DNA of 54,170 nt from the NCBI RefSeq assembly GCF_900156075.1, contig NZ_FTMM01000022.1, positions 1 to 54,170 on the forward strand. Reading direction: 5' to 3'. The stretch is from Chryseobacterium sp. RU37D (lineage in GTDB: Bacteria > Bacteroidota > Bacteroidia > Flavobacteriales > Weeksellaceae). Both the position numbers and the translations under genes were made by a program. The notes under the pieces were generated by a model. That model worked only from the letters and a program-made list of their open reading frames with translations. It was not told where the DNA came from and did no database searches. This document shows positions 26,156 to 35,586 of this stretch, in pieces. Within the stretch, counting starts at the first letter, position 1; every line of letters begins with the position of its first letter.

Positions 26156-26728
26156 TTACTTTTGACTTCTGATACGGCTTAGTGATGATGGTAAAATACC
26201 CAAATAGGAGGCTATCAGATATTGAGGGACGCGTTGTATAAGATCTGGATATTTATCCAATAATCCTTTATATTTTGAGGCTGCATCGGTAGAATAGATT
26301 TCTGAAATTCTCAGAATTGAATTTGCATATTCTGACTGGAACAGAACCCTTGAAAATTTTTCCATGCTAGGAACAAGCTGATGAATTATTTCAAAATCAG
26401 TTTTAGTAATAGTTCATAATTCACAGTCTTCAAGGGACCTAACGCCATAAGGTGTTTTAGGATCAGTCAGAGTACTACATAAAGTAGACATCCAATCTGT
26501 TTCTTTAGCAAATTGAATGACCTGTTCTTCTCCATTTTCTAATGTTTTATAGGTATATAAGAATCCTTTTTCAATAAATATCAATTTACCGTTATATTGA
26601 TTTTCCAATAACAAATCTTTTTTTCTTTTCACAATAAGAGGCTCAAAGAAGGATAATATTTTTGGTATGTCAGATTCTTCTAAATTAATTTTGGATTGTA
26701 TATTTTTTATCAGTCTTTCTGCATTCAT
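26156..26728 (-). pseudogene. Crp/Fnr family regulator interrupted by an in-frame TGA
   Basis: The N-terminal part (26414-26728) is a cyclic-nucleotide-binding-like domain (LIFIEKGFLYTYKTLENGEEQVIQFA) ending LEDCEL at TGA 26414-26416. The same frame continues without a shift through TITKTDFEIIHQLVPSMEKF to a C-terminal HTH (QRVPQYLIASYLGILPSSLSRIRSQK). Together they make a normal-length regulator of about 190 residues with one nonsense codon, perhaps from CGA (Arg). Both parts are otherwise well kept, so the loss looks recent, or the stop is a sequencing error. Confidence 0.8.
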
Positions 26729-26815
26729 ATTATTTTTTATTTACTATATCATTCTCTAGTTATATATTGTAAATATATAAAGTTTAAATGAAGTGGTTAA
26801 AAATCTGTAAATAAA

Positions 26816-26840
26816 AAGCCGTATCTCTTTGATACGGCTT
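26816..26840 (-). terminator. Terminator of the RND efflux operon
   Basis: AAGCCGTATC (26816-26825) and GATACGGCTT (26831-26840) are perfect 10-base arms. On the minus strand a T tract follows. Confidence 0.88.
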
Positions 26841-26861
26841 AGGTTAATTAAGATTAGTATT

Positions 26862-29800
26862 TTAAGCTTCTATAATAGGATCGTCACCTCCCTTTTTCTT
26901 GTGATACTCTTCAAATTCTTCAGGATACAATTTTTTCAATCTTTCCTGTTCTTCTGCCTCTTTTTCGGCGTCATGAGCATGTTTTTCCACATATTTTCTT
27001 CTTCTGCTGATCTTACGTTTTGAGATAATGTAGAACATTACCGGAACAATGATCAGGGTAAGGAAAGTTGCAAACGAAAGCCCGAAAATAATGGTCCAGG
27101 CCAATGGCCCCCAGAACATTACGTTGTCACCACCTACAGAGAAATGCGGATTCAATGTTGTAAGGAAAGAGAATACGTCGAAGTTCAGACCAACTGCTAA
27201 TGGAATCAAACCTAAGATCGCCGTTGTAGCCGTTAATAATACGGGTCTTAAACGTTCTTTTCCGGATTCTATGATGATTTCTTTTACCTCTTCAAGTTCC
27301 AGGTCATCATGTGTCTCAACACCTTTTTTATGAACCAGCTCATCAAGTTTAAGAACAAAGAAGTCCATCAAGACAATACCGTTTTTGACCACAACCCCAG
27401 CTAAGGAGATAATACCCATCATTGTCATTAGAATTACGAAGTCCATTCCGAAAATTGATAATCCTAAGAATACTCCTGCAAAACTTAAGAAAATGGTAGT
27501 CATAATAATTAAAGTTTTCGAAAGCGAGTTGAACTGGAATACAATAATAGAAGTTACTAATGCCATTGCCAGGAATAATGCAAACAATAGGAAGTTCATG
27601 TTTTTACTTTGCTCTTCCTGCTCTCCACCAAAACTATAGGTAATTCCATCTGGGGTTTTATAACTTTTCAATGAAGCTTGAATTTTCTTAACGATCTCAT
27701 TTGCGTTGTATCCTTTTAATACGTTAGAATAAACCATGATTGTTCTTGTATTATCTTTTCTCTTAATTTTATTGAAAGTGTTTTCTTCTTTCATCGTAGA
27801 GAAAGTGGACATCGGAACCTGAATTACAGATCCGTTTGGCCCTTGCAATGTAATCGGCTGATTGAATAATATACTTGTATTTCTCCTCTGATCCTGTTGC
27901 AACCTTACAGAAATATCATAATCATCCTTTACATCTTTAAAGGTAGAAATATCTTGTCCAAACAAAGCTCTACGAAGCGTAATTCCTGTATATGCTGTCG
28001 TAACCCCCATATTTCCTGCTGCTTCCCTGTCAATATCAATAATAAGTTCCGGGCTTTCCTTATTGATATCAGACTGTAGTTTTTCAATTCCTGAAATACC
28101 TTGTTTATTGATATAAGTAATCATCTTATTCGCTTCCGCCAGCAGTTCATCATAATTGTCTCCTTTAAGCTCAATAGAAACCGGATAACCAACAGGCGGA
28201 CCGTTTGCATCTTTTTCTACCGTAAATGTGAAACCAGGAATATTAGGAATCGCCTTTCTGATCTGCTCCATTACCTCACCTGTATCTACACCGTGACGTT
28301 TTGCAAACTCTACAAAAGTGATTGTAGTTTTTGATTTAAAAGGCGTATCAGCTTCTGAACCTGCATCAATTTGGGGGTTGATTGCTCCTTTTCCAACCTG
28401 TGTTACCATAGACTCTACAAGGAAGTTTTCACCAGTCTTTTTGTCTTTATATTGTTTAAGAACATTTAAAATTCTTGCTTCAACCTGCTTTGTAGCGCCA
28501 TTTGTTTTTGCAATATCAGTACCTTGAGGATATTCCATATAGATAATCACCTGTTTAGGAATGTTTTCTGGGAAGAAAAGAACTTTTGAACGTCCTACTC
28601 CCATCATCACTCCATACAAAAAGAATGAAAAAATAAGTACCCCAACAACTCCTAAGAATGCATTTCTAGGTTTTTTACCTTGTAGCAGGCCTCTTAAGAA
28701 TGTCTGGTATTTTTTAGCCAGATTTGGGAAGAATGTATACTGAAAATGCTCAATTCTATCATGGAAAAAGTTTTTATACAACCATATTGCAATAATTGCT
28801 AATACGGAAAGGGTAACAATTGCCATAAAAAATTCTACTCCTGTAATTAATCTTAACCCTCCGAAAACAATTGCTAAAATGGCAAAAATAATGGTATATT
28901 TTTTGGCCTGAGAGCCAGTAATGTTTTTATTATCCAAAGTCATTCCTCCACCCGTCATGGAAGCATTGATAATTAATGCGACGAAAAGTGAAGCTAAAAG
29001 CGTGACACTAATTGTAATCGGGAAATATCTCATAAATTTACCCATAATCCCCGGCCACATCAACATTGGTAAAAATGCACAAACTGTCGTTAAAGTAGAC
29101 GTAATTACCGGAAAAGCAATCTCACCGATACCGAATTTTGATGCTTCTCTCCTTTTATAACCTTTCTCCATATTGGCGTAAACGTTGTCTACAACCACGA
29201 TCCCATCATCCACCAACATCCCGAGACCCATTACCATTGCAAAAAGTACCATGGTATTCAATGTAACGCCAAAAGCACTCAGTACAGCAAAGGCGATTAA
29301 CATTGAAAGCGGAATCGCCGTTCCTACGAATAATGCATTTTTAAGTCCCATTGAGAAACTTAACACGCACATTACTAGAAGGATACCAATAAGGATGTGG
29401 TTTGCCAATTCGTTTACCTGATGTTCAACGTCTGTAGACTGATCGGATGTTAATGAAATATCAAGATCTTTTGGAAGGTAAGTTTCCTGAGCTTTTTTAA
29501 TTTTTTCCTTTGCCTGTTCAATGGCTGCAATCATATTGGTTCCTGATCTTTTCTTTAGATTGATCATTACCACATCTTTTCCGGATTCTCTTGCATAGGT
29601 AGTTTTTTCTTTTTCTTTAAACTCTACTTTTGCAATATCCATTATTTTTACTCCCGGCTTTACGATGAAATTGTTGACATCGGTAGGAGTTGAAATTTGT
29701 CCTTTAATTCTTACATTTTCACGGTTTCCTTCTGTAATGAGACTCCCTCCGGAAATGGTAATATTTTCGTTTCGGATCGCATTAATAACCTGATCAAAAC

Positions 29801-30440
29801 TTACTCCCGCGGCATTCATTTTATAGATATCCAATGCAACTTCCACTTCATTGTCATCAACCCCCAAAACCGTTGCTTCTTTTACTTCAGGAATGTCTTC
29901 AAGATCGTCTTTGATATCATCTGCATATTGTCTTAGCGTAAATTTCGGATAATTTCCTTTTAAATTTACGTTCAGAATAGGCATTTCTTCAGAGATATTA
30001 AGATCAAAAACACTAGGTTCTACTTTGGAACCGGAGTCTACTGTTGGCCAGTCCTGATCTCCTTTTGCTTCGTCTACTTTATCTTTAATCCTTTGTTTCG
30101 CTTCTGCTAAAGGTACTTTTTCATTAAATTCTACTGTAATAAGACAGTAATCCTGGAATGAATTTGAAGTTACCTTATCTACCCCTGAAACGTTCTTGAA
30201 TTTATCTTCAAGCTCTTTCGTAATAAGCTTTTCAACATCTTCCGCTGAGTTTCCAGGGTAAACAGAAGAAATATATATTTTGTTTTCTACCACTTCTGGA
30301 AAGCTTTCTCTTGGCATTGACATATAAGCAAAGATCCCCAGAATTACAATAATAAATGTAAGTACATATACCGTGGTTCTATTGTCTACCGCCCAGCTGG
30401 AAAAGAAAGACTCTTTTTCGTGGTGTTTATTTTCGCCCAT
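26862..30440 (-). CDS. RND efflux permease (AcrB/HAE-1-like)
   Basis: A 1192-residue inner-membrane proton-driven exporter. It has a first membrane helix near residue 20-38, a large periplasmic loop, then a helix bundle with the proton-relay block GLGMLVDDGIVVVDN. A second half repeats this pattern, ending in a Lys/Glu-rich cytoplasmic tail (EEQERLKKLYPEEFEEYHKKKG). It is about 140 residues longer than AcrB; part of the excess is that tail. It forms a tripartite pump with the adaptor and TolC-like genes upstream. Substrate unknown. Confidence 0.93.
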   Translation of the reverse strand: MGENKHHEKESFFSSWAVDNRTTVYVLTFIIVILGIFAYMSMPRESFPEVVENKIYISSVYPGNSAEDVEKLITKELEDKFKNVSGVDKVTSNSFQDYCLITVEFNEKVPLAEAKQRIKDKVDEAKGDQDWPTVDSGSKVEPSVFDLNISEEMPILNVNLKGNYPKFTLRQYADDIKDDLEDIPEVKEATVLGVDDNEVEVALDIYKMNAAGVSFDQVINAIRNENITISGGSLITEGNRENVRIKGQISTPTDVNNFIVKPGVKIMDIAKVEFKEKEKTTYARESGKDVVMINLKKRSGTNMIAAIEQAKEKIKKAQETYLPKDLDISLTSDQSTDVEHQVNELANHILIGILLVMCVLSFSMGLKNALFVGTAIPLSMLIAFAVLSAFGVTLNTMVLFAMVMGLGMLVDDGIVVVDNVYANMEKGYKRREASKFGIGEIAFPVITSTLTTVCAFLPMLMWPGIMGKFMRYFPITISVTLLASLFVALIINASMTGGGMTLDNKNITGSQAKKYTIIFAILAIVFGGLRLITGVEFFMAIVTLSVLAIIAIWLYKNFFHDRIEHFQYTFFPNLAKKYQTFLRGLLQGKKPRNAFLGVVGVLIFSFFLYGVMMGVGRSKVLFFPENIPKQVIIYMEYPQGTDIAKTNGATKQVEARILNVLKQYKDKKTGENFLVESMVTQVGKGAINPQIDAGSEADTPFKSKTTITFVEFAKRHGVDTGEVMEQIRKAIPNIPGFTFTVEKDANGPPVGYPVSIELKGDNYDELLAEANKMITYINKQGISGIEKLQSDINKESPELIIDIDREAAGNMGVTTAYTGITLRRALFGQDISTFKDVKDDYDISVRLQQDQRRNTSILFNQPITLQGPNGSVIQVPMSTFSTMKEENTFNKIKRKDNTRTIMVYSNVLKGYNANEIVKKIQASLKSYKTPDGITYSFGGEQEEQSKNMNFLLFALFLAMALVTSIIVFQFNSLSKTLIIMTTIFLSFAGVFLGLSIFGMDFVILMTMMGIISLAGVVVKNGIVLMDFFVLKLDELVHKKGVETHDDLELEEVKEIIIESGKERLRPVLLTATTAILGLIPLAVGLNFDVFSFLTTLNPHFSVGGDNVMFWGPLAWTIIFGLSFATFLTLIIVPVMFYIISKRKISRRRKYVEKHAHDAEKEAEEQERLKKLYPEEFEEYHKKKGGDDPIIEA

Positions 30441-30471
30441 AATTATTTATTTATTTCAAATGAGTTTATTT

Positions 30472-31725
30472 TTAAGAAATTTTAATTTTCTGTCCTTCTA
30501 TAAGCGTTTTAGAACCATCAGTAATTATCATATCTCCAGATTTAAGACCTTTTGTAATTTCTACACTATTTTCAGACTTTTGTCCGGTTTCTACATAAAC
30601 TTTTTTAGCAACTCCATTTTCTCCGTTGATGTTGGTTGCAACAAAAACATAGCTCTTGTGTGCCGCATCTTCATAAATATACTGAGCTGGGATCTGTAAG
30701 GCGGAAGGATTCACATAATCCTGGATTTTGATCTGGGCCAATAAATTTGGTTTTATATAGCCTCCTTCATTCGAAACAGGAACCTGAATGATGAATGTTC
30801 TTGTAGCTGGATCAATATAATTACCAACCAATCTCACGCTAGATTTAACAGATTTATTAAGTGCCGGAAAGTTGATTTCTACACCTGTCCCCGGTTTTAC
30901 GTTTGCAAGGTATGTTTCAGGAACTTTAGCTTCTACACGCATGACTCCTAGACTTATTAATTTAACAATATCTGTAGCTGGTGCTGCGGATACAGCTTGC
31001 CCGTTCTGTGTAATCACTTTATCGATTACACCGCTAAACGGAGCTACGATGGTTGTTTTCACTAAATTTGCTCTTATGGCATCAGCAGCTTTTTGCGTAG
31101 CAGCGACTTGGCTTTGAGCGGCAGCAATCTGTTTCTGAGCAGACTCATAATTGGTTTTTGCCTGAAGGTACTGATATTCTGAACCGATTTTTTGTTTCCA
31201 AAGAGCACTTTGCTTTTCATAGGTAATTCTTGCCAAATTAGCCTGAGATTTTATCTGCTGAAGCTGTGCATTTGCTGCAGAAACCTGAATTAAAGCTTGT
31301 TTATGCTGGTCGTTCAGGCCTCCGTCTGCGATTCTCCCTATTACCTGACCTTTATTTACTCGTTGACCTTCTTTTACATAAAGCGTTAATGTTCCATTAA
31401 ACTGGGATTGTACTTTTACGTCCTGGTCTGTGATAACACTTCCTTGTATTTCAACATTATGGGCAAATGAAGTTTCTTGTAACTTCAGCACGGACACATA
31501 TCCTGTAGTCTGATTTACTCCTAATGCCGTAAGATTTTTGTCTACTTCAGACATAATATTGTTCAGACTGTCCAGTTTTGCTTTCTGACGGTCTTTGTAT
31601 GCTTGTAACCCTTTTACATCTTTAGTTTTGATAAGGGCTTGTAAAGTTTTATTTTGTGTAGCACCTTCCTTTTTGCAGGCTGCAAGAGTAAGTAATAATG
31701 CTATTGGAAGAAATATTTTTTTCAT
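30472..31725 (-). CDS. RND efflux periplasmic adaptor, lipoprotein
   Basis: A 417-residue membrane fusion protein. Its lipobox LAAC predicts lipidation at Cys17, a coiled-coil hairpin (about 135-210, rich in QAAQKQIAAAQSQVAATQ-type heptads) follows, and a lipoyl-like barrel is split around it (VKVQSQFNGTLTLYVKEGQRV...; TTIVAPFSGVIDKV). It bridges the permease and the outer-membrane factor. It starts 40 bases after the TolC-like gene and ends 31 bases before the permease. Confidence 0.93.
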   Translation of the reverse strand: MKKIFLPIALLLTLAACKKEGATQNKTLQALIKTKDVKGLQAYKDRQKAKLDSLNNIMSEVDKNLTALGVNQTTGYVSVLKLQETSFAHNVEIQGSVITDQDVKVQSQFNGTLTLYVKEGQRVNKGQVIGRIADGGLNDQHKQALIQVSAANAQLQQIKSQANLARITYEKQSALWKQKIGSEYQYLQAKTNYESAQKQIAAAQSQVAATQKAADAIRANLVKTTIVAPFSGVIDKVITQNGQAVSAAPATDIVKLISLGVMRVEAKVPETYLANVKPGTGVEINFPALNKSVKSSVRLVGNYIDPATRTFIIQVPVSNEGGYIKPNLLAQIKIQDYVNPSALQIPAQYIYEDAAHKSYVFVATNINGENGVAKKVYVETGQKSENSVEITKGLKSGDMIITDGSKTLIEGQKIKIS

Positions 31726-31765
31726 GTGTAATATTATTTTATTAAATGATTTAAAGATTGGGAAA

Positions 31766-33124
31766 CTATAACTCTCCTTTTGCTTTATCTAAAGCCACTT
31801 TAGCCTGAATTAAATTAATTGCAGATTGATAAAGTAATGATTGAGAATTATATAATTGTGTCTCACTATTCTGAAGATCAAAACTACTACCCAAACCTTC
31901 CTTGAATTTGATCTGTTCTTTACGATAGATACTCGATGACAGTTTAATCTGCTCCTGAGCCGTTTTGTAGCTCTCAAAAGCGTTGTTGTAATCAACTGAT
32001 TTTTCGAAATAATCTTTCTTAAGGCTTTTTTCAGTATCTTCTTTATCCAGCTGAGCTTTGGTTACATCCAGCTGAGCTTGCTGAGTTTGCCAATGTCTTT
32101 GTAAACCACTGAAAATAGGAATATCCAATTGTAAACCTAAAATAGATGAGTCAAACCATCTTGTTTTTGTATCAAAAACATTAAACTGATTACTTCCTGT
32201 ATTAATACCATAGTTTGCAATTCCTGTTAATGAAGGTAATGCTTGAGATTTTTGGTATTTTAACTGTAATTCAGAAACTTTTAATGCATTATTTTTCAAT
32301 CTCATATCAATATGATTTGTGATATCTACACTTGCATTTTGATCTACCAATACCTGATTTTTCTGAACCATTTCATCAAGAGTGGTAGAAAGCTCAATTT
32401 CCTTCTCCAAAGGATAACCCATTAGATATTTAAGAGCCATCAAAAGTTTGGTTCTTGTTCTTTTCAAATTTTCTTTATTGGTTTCCAGGCTTTTATAGCT
32501 AAATTCTAATTGTTCTACATTTTGTTCTTCTGTAAGACCTACTTTATAGGTTGCTTTGGTATCATTTAAAGTTTTTTCCGCCACCTTCATATTTTCTTCC
32601 AGCGTTTTGATGTTTTCATCGGTGGAAATTACCGCTGCATAAGCCATCATAATACCTTCTTTAATACTTATTTCGGTTTTTTCTTCTGCTAAAGCTGCCG
32701 TTTCTTTGTATGCTTTTGCAGATTTTAATCCTACCAAATAAGAACCATTAAAAAGAATTTGGGTCAATGTAACTCCAGCATTAGTATTATGCTTCAATCC
32801 CTGCGGGAATTCCTGTATCGAGCCAGCTGGAACACTAGGGTCAAAAACACTTGCATCGATCAGCATAACAGGTGTTTTTAAATAATAATTATACTTTGCT
32901 TGCCCGCTAATCTGAGGAAGCCCTATTCCGGTAGTTTCTTTAACCTTCTGAGATGCTTTTATCTGATCAATTCTAGCTTTTTTTACGCTGACATTGTTAT
33001 TGATAGCATAGTCTAAACTCTGCTCCACAGTAAAGCTTTGCTGAGCCTGTAAAAAGCCGGAAATCACAAATGCAGCAGCTATCCCAATTTTTAGCTTTTT
33101 TGCAGTTATACTTTGTTTTTCCAT
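31766..33124 (-). CDS. TolC-family outer membrane efflux protein
   Basis: A 452-residue protein with an N-terminal signal sequence (about 10-28, ending LQAQ). It has two long coiled-coil repeats typical of the outer membrane efflux protein fold, with signature stretches SLDYAINNNVSVKKARID and SAINLIQAKVALDKAKGEL. It forms the exit duct of the pump. It is second in the operon, after the TetR gene. Confidence 0.92.
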   Translation of the reverse strand: MEKQSITAKKLKIGIAAAFVISGFLQAQQSFTVEQSLDYAINNNVSVKKARIDQIKASQKVKETTGIGLPQISGQAKYNYYLKTPVMLIDASVFDPSVPAGSIQEFPQGLKHNTNAGVTLTQILFNGSYLVGLKSAKAYKETAALAEEKTEISIKEGIMMAYAAVISTDENIKTLEENMKVAEKTLNDTKATYKVGLTEEQNVEQLEFSYKSLETNKENLKRTRTKLLMALKYLMGYPLEKEIELSTTLDEMVQKNQVLVDQNASVDITNHIDMRLKNNALKVSELQLKYQKSQALPSLTGIANYGINTGSNQFNVFDTKTRWFDSSILGLQLDIPIFSGLQRHWQTQQAQLDVTKAQLDKEDTEKSLKKDYFEKSVDYNNAFESYKTAQEQIKLSSSIYRKEQIKFKEGLGSSFDLQNSETQLYNSQSLLYQSAINLIQAKVALDKAKGEL

Positions 33125-33218
33125 AATTTTTTTATACTTCGTTTATTTTTTTAGTTTAATTTTTTTAATGTTTTATTTCTAAAGAACGAATTACTTTTTA
33201 AAATACTTTAATGTTTAT

Positions 33219-33812
33219 TTAATTTTTAAATAACATATTTAGAATAATGTCTTTTCTTGCAGAAATAATTTTATCAAATTTTTTTTCACTAATCATAAGA
33301 TTTTCCATTAATAAAGGTCTTACTGCACTTGGAAAAACCAATAAAGAAACCATATTTAAGAGAAACTGCACAGGTTCCATTTTTTCAATACTTCCTAGTT
33401 CCATTTCAGCTTCTATGTCTTTATAAAGTTTATGAAGTTCGTCTTCTTCGATATCTTTTTTATGACAATTTCCTTTATTGATTTGCGAAACAATATATGT
33501 TTCTAGATAGGGATACTGAAGGCTTGTGGATAAACTTCCTTCTATAAACTGACCTATTTTTTCTTTGAAAGGTAGATCAGAATTCATAATAATTTCAGAT
33601 TTTTCGTGTTCTACTTTTTGCGCTTCATCAAAAATAATCTGGATTAGGTTGTCTCTTGAGCGGAAATAATAGTTTATAAGTGTTCTGTTGACACCGGCTT
33701 CATCGGCAATTTCTTGGGTAGTGGCATCAAACTTACCTTTTACAAAGAATAAATTCTTTGCTGTCTCCTTGATCAAGTCTTGTGTTTGGTCTTTTTTTGC
33801 TTGATTTGACAT
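33219..33812 (-). CDS. TetR/AcrR family transcriptional regulator of the efflux operon
   Basis: A 197-residue repressor-type protein. Its N-terminal HTH (TQEIADEAGVNRTLINYYFRSRDNLIQII, about 28-56) is canonical and the C-terminal part is a ligand-binding helix bundle. It is the first gene of the tetR-tolC-adaptor-permease operon, so autoregulation is likely. Two copies of TGTTAAACA flank the promoter and are good operator candidates. Confidence 0.92.
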   Translation of the reverse strand: MSNQAKKDQTQDLIKETAKNLFFVKGKFDATTQEIADEAGVNRTLINYYFRSRDNLIQIIFDEAQKVEHEKSEIIMNSDLPFKEKIGQFIEGSLSTSLQYPYLETYIVSQINKGNCHKKDIEEDELHKLYKDIEAEMELGSIEKMEPVQFLLNMVSLLVFPSAVRPLLMENLMISEKKFDKIISARKDIILNMLFKN

Positions 33813-33813
33813 T

Positions 33814-33874
33814 TTTGTTAAACAAATTTGTGCAAATTTATGTCAATTTTTACTTTTGACAAAGCTGTTAAACA
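33814..33874 (-). promoter_or_regulatory. Promoter and candidate TetR operators of the efflux operon
   Basis: On the minus strand TTTG (33860-33863), 19 bases, then TAAATTTG (33833-33840) form a consensus Bacteroidetes promoter. The palindrome TTTGTT-A-AACAAA (33814-33826) covers the presumed transcript start and leader. A second TGTTAAACA (33866-33874) abuts the -33 box. Their centres are 50 bases apart. This layout fits repression by the TetR protein, an inference from position and symmetry. Confidence 0.7.
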
Positions 33875-34032
33875 AAAAAATTAATGGTGATTATTATGAT
33901 TTGCATCAGTTTTTCTGAATTTTATGCAGATATTATTGTCATTCTCATCAGATATTCTGTTAAAATATGACCATTATATTAAAAAAAATTCAATTTCTAA
34001 TTGTTAATTTCTATTTAGGTGAAAATTTATTT

Positions 34033-34131
34033 ATGAGCACAAATAATCAAATACATAACACCAATCTAAAGAATAACCAAAGCATAGACACCATCTGGAA
34101 CGTCATAAAGAACTCTTCTAAAAACGACTAA
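34033..34131 (+). CDS. Possible 32-residue micropeptide
   Basis: The frame starts with MSTNNQIHNTNLKNNQ and ends with DTIWNVIKNSSKND. It is Asn-rich and polar, with no signal peptide or membrane segment. No strong promoter or ribosome-binding signal supports it, though its start lies 200 bases upstream-divergent of the efflux operon. It may be chance. Confidence 0.25.
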   Translation: MSTNNQIHNTNLKNNQSIDTIWNVIKNSSKND

Positions 34132-34337
34132 AAGTGAAGAGGCATAGAAATAAGTAAAAAAGATGTGAGATGTAGAAACTGTGTTTGTAAGTCTTAAAAA
34201 CAAGCATCATTTTTAGCAATTTATAGTAAAATTGTAAAAAAAATAGTTTAGCATACAAATTAAAAAAGAAAGTGACATAAAAGGTATATCAATCAAAACA
34301 ATCATCCTAAAATAATAGGGACAATTTACAAACAAAA

Positions 34338-34376
34338 AAAACCACCTCAAGGAAAATAAGGCGGCTTCTTTTTTAT
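34338..34376 (-). terminator. Terminator of the YtxH-like gene
   Basis: On the minus strand AAGCCGCCTTAT and AAGGAGGT-like arms (GCCGCC/GGTGGT with one wobble) surround a short loop, followed by a T tract. Confidence 0.6.
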
Positions 34377-34402
34377 ATATGAATGTTAAAAATAAACTAG
34401 TT

Positions 34403-34642
34403 TTAATTGTTATAGGTTTCCTGTACTTTGTTTTTTAATTCATCAGCTTTCTCCTGAACCTGAGAAGTAACATTATTGGCTTTATCTTTAAGGTCATTTC
34501 CCCATTTATTTAGGTTGTCTTTTGCATTATTGATCTTATCTTTTACAGCTTGTTGTTCTTCAGGAGTAGAATTTTTATATTTCCAATATGCTAATGCTCC
34601 TAAACCTAGTAGTGCTAATAAGCCCTTTGCTTTGTTTCCCAT
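34403..34642 (-). CDS. Small YtxH-like membrane-anchored coiled-coil protein
   Basis: A 79-residue protein with one short N-terminal hydrophobic segment (about 7-21, GLLALLGLGALAYWKY) and a long amphipathic helix of lysine-rich, heptad-like repeats (NNAKDNLNKWGNDLKDKANN...). It resembles YtxH/late-embryogenesis-like stress proteins. A role in envelope stress is only an analogy. Monocistronic. Confidence 0.65.
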   Translation of the reverse strand: MGNKAKGLLALLGLGALAYWKYKNSTPEEQQAVKDKINNAKDNLNKWGNDLKDKANNVTSQVQEKADELKNKVQETYNN

Positions 34643-34743
34643 GATTTCTATTTTTTAAGTGATTAATAATTAAAGTTTGTTATAATGAATCATGTAAAAT
34701 GTGTGCCAAAAAAAATATCCATACTTATAAAATAATGTTAAAG

Positions 34744-35586
34744 TTATTTGAAAACTTCAAAATTTTCACCATCAAAATTTGCGAAAACCATAGTAGGATA
34801 AGAATCCTGATGGTACATATTTCCATTTTTATCAATAGCAATAGCCCCTGCAAAACCATCGATCGCTTTCAACTCTTCAAAAGTTTTTGAGAATGCATTT
34901 TCTAAAGTCATACCATCTGTTACCCGGGTAACAATTTTTGCTGCCGTAGCATTACTCACAATATCTTCTCCAACTCCTGTACAGCTTACCGCACAGAAAG
35001 AATTAGCATAATTTCCGGCAACTGTTGCAGAATCAGAAATCCTTCCCGGAATTTCAAAACCCTTTCCTCCGGTAGACGTTGCAACAGCTAATTTTCCGTC
35101 TTTGTCAATAGCCACACATCCCACAGTACCTTTTCCGCCGTTTTTTAGTTTTTCTTCATATTCTTTTCTTCTTTGCAGAATTTCGGTTGAAAAATTTTCA
35201 AAACCATGTTCTGTAGCATAGTTTTTTGCACCATTTCCACCTAAAACCCTGTCGTCTTCATTCATTAATTCTTTAGCTACCAAAACTGGGTTTTTTACAT
35301 CCTGAATATTGATAACTCCGCTTAATTTCTGAGTATCACCATTCATTATGGCGGCACTCATCCTGATCACGCCATCACTTTGGATTTGAGAGCCTGTTCC
35401 TGCATTGTATAACGGATCATTTTCTAATAGCGAAACGGCATAAGCAACAGTATTAATTGCAGAATTTGACTGAAGGTATTCAAAAGCTTTTTTAGCTATA
35501 TTTTTTAAAGATTCTTGTTTAGCTGTTTTTACTTCGTTACTTTGGTCACTTTCAGAGAAGAAACCACCGTGGATGATTATTTTCAT
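34744..35586 (-). CDS. iaaA: Isoaspartyl peptidase / plant-type L-asparaginase
   Basis: A 280-residue Ntn-hydrolase that self-cleaves before Thr154 (GGKGTVGCVA), exposing the nucleophile. Substrate-side motifs NAGTGSQIQ (61-69) and the GNYANSF/TGVGEDI region are typical. It hydrolyses beta-aspartyl dipeptides. Sitting next to cphB and cphA it is the natural enzyme for the beta-Asp-Arg dipeptides that cyanophycinase releases. There is no signal peptide, so it is predicted cytoplasmic. Confidence 0.92.
   Translation of the reverse strand: MKIIIHGGFFSESDQSNEVKTAKQESLKNIAKKAFEYLQSNSAINTVAYAVSLLENDPLYNAGTGSQIQSDGVIRMSAAIMNGDTQKLSGVINIQDVKNPVLVAKELMNEDDRVLGGNGAKNYATEHGFENFSTEILQRRKEYEEKLKNGGKGTVGCVAIDKDGKLAVATSTGGKGFEIPGRISDSATVAGNYANSFCAVSCTGVGEDIVSNATAAKIVTRVTDGMTLENAFSKTFEELKAIDGFAGAIAIDKNGNMYHQDSYPTMVFANFDGENFEVFK

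Larger units (their letters stand above)
33875..34402. other. Long AT-rich intergenic region with one possible micro-ORF
   Basis: About 530 bases without a recognisable gene. A 32-codon frame lies at 34033-34131. The right end (34338-34376) is a terminator of the gene at 34403. No repeat-family member, tRNA or clear promoter is seen in the rest. Confidence 0.5.

Noticed and set aside
26170..26181. GATACGGCTTAG, shared by the Crp/Fnr gene end and the terminator at 26831-26842
   Set aside because: A 12-base match 660 bases apart. One lies in coding sequence, the other in a perfect hairpin arm. It is most likely chance.
27049..30699. Many plus-strand open frames across the RND permease and adaptor genes
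   Set aside because: They are shadows of strongly conserved minus-strand genes.
34033..34131. 32-codon frame considered as a toxin or a cluster peptide precursor
   Set aside because: It lacks a hydrophobic segment, a leader-core pattern or a neighbour that would process it. It is kept only as a low-confidence feature.
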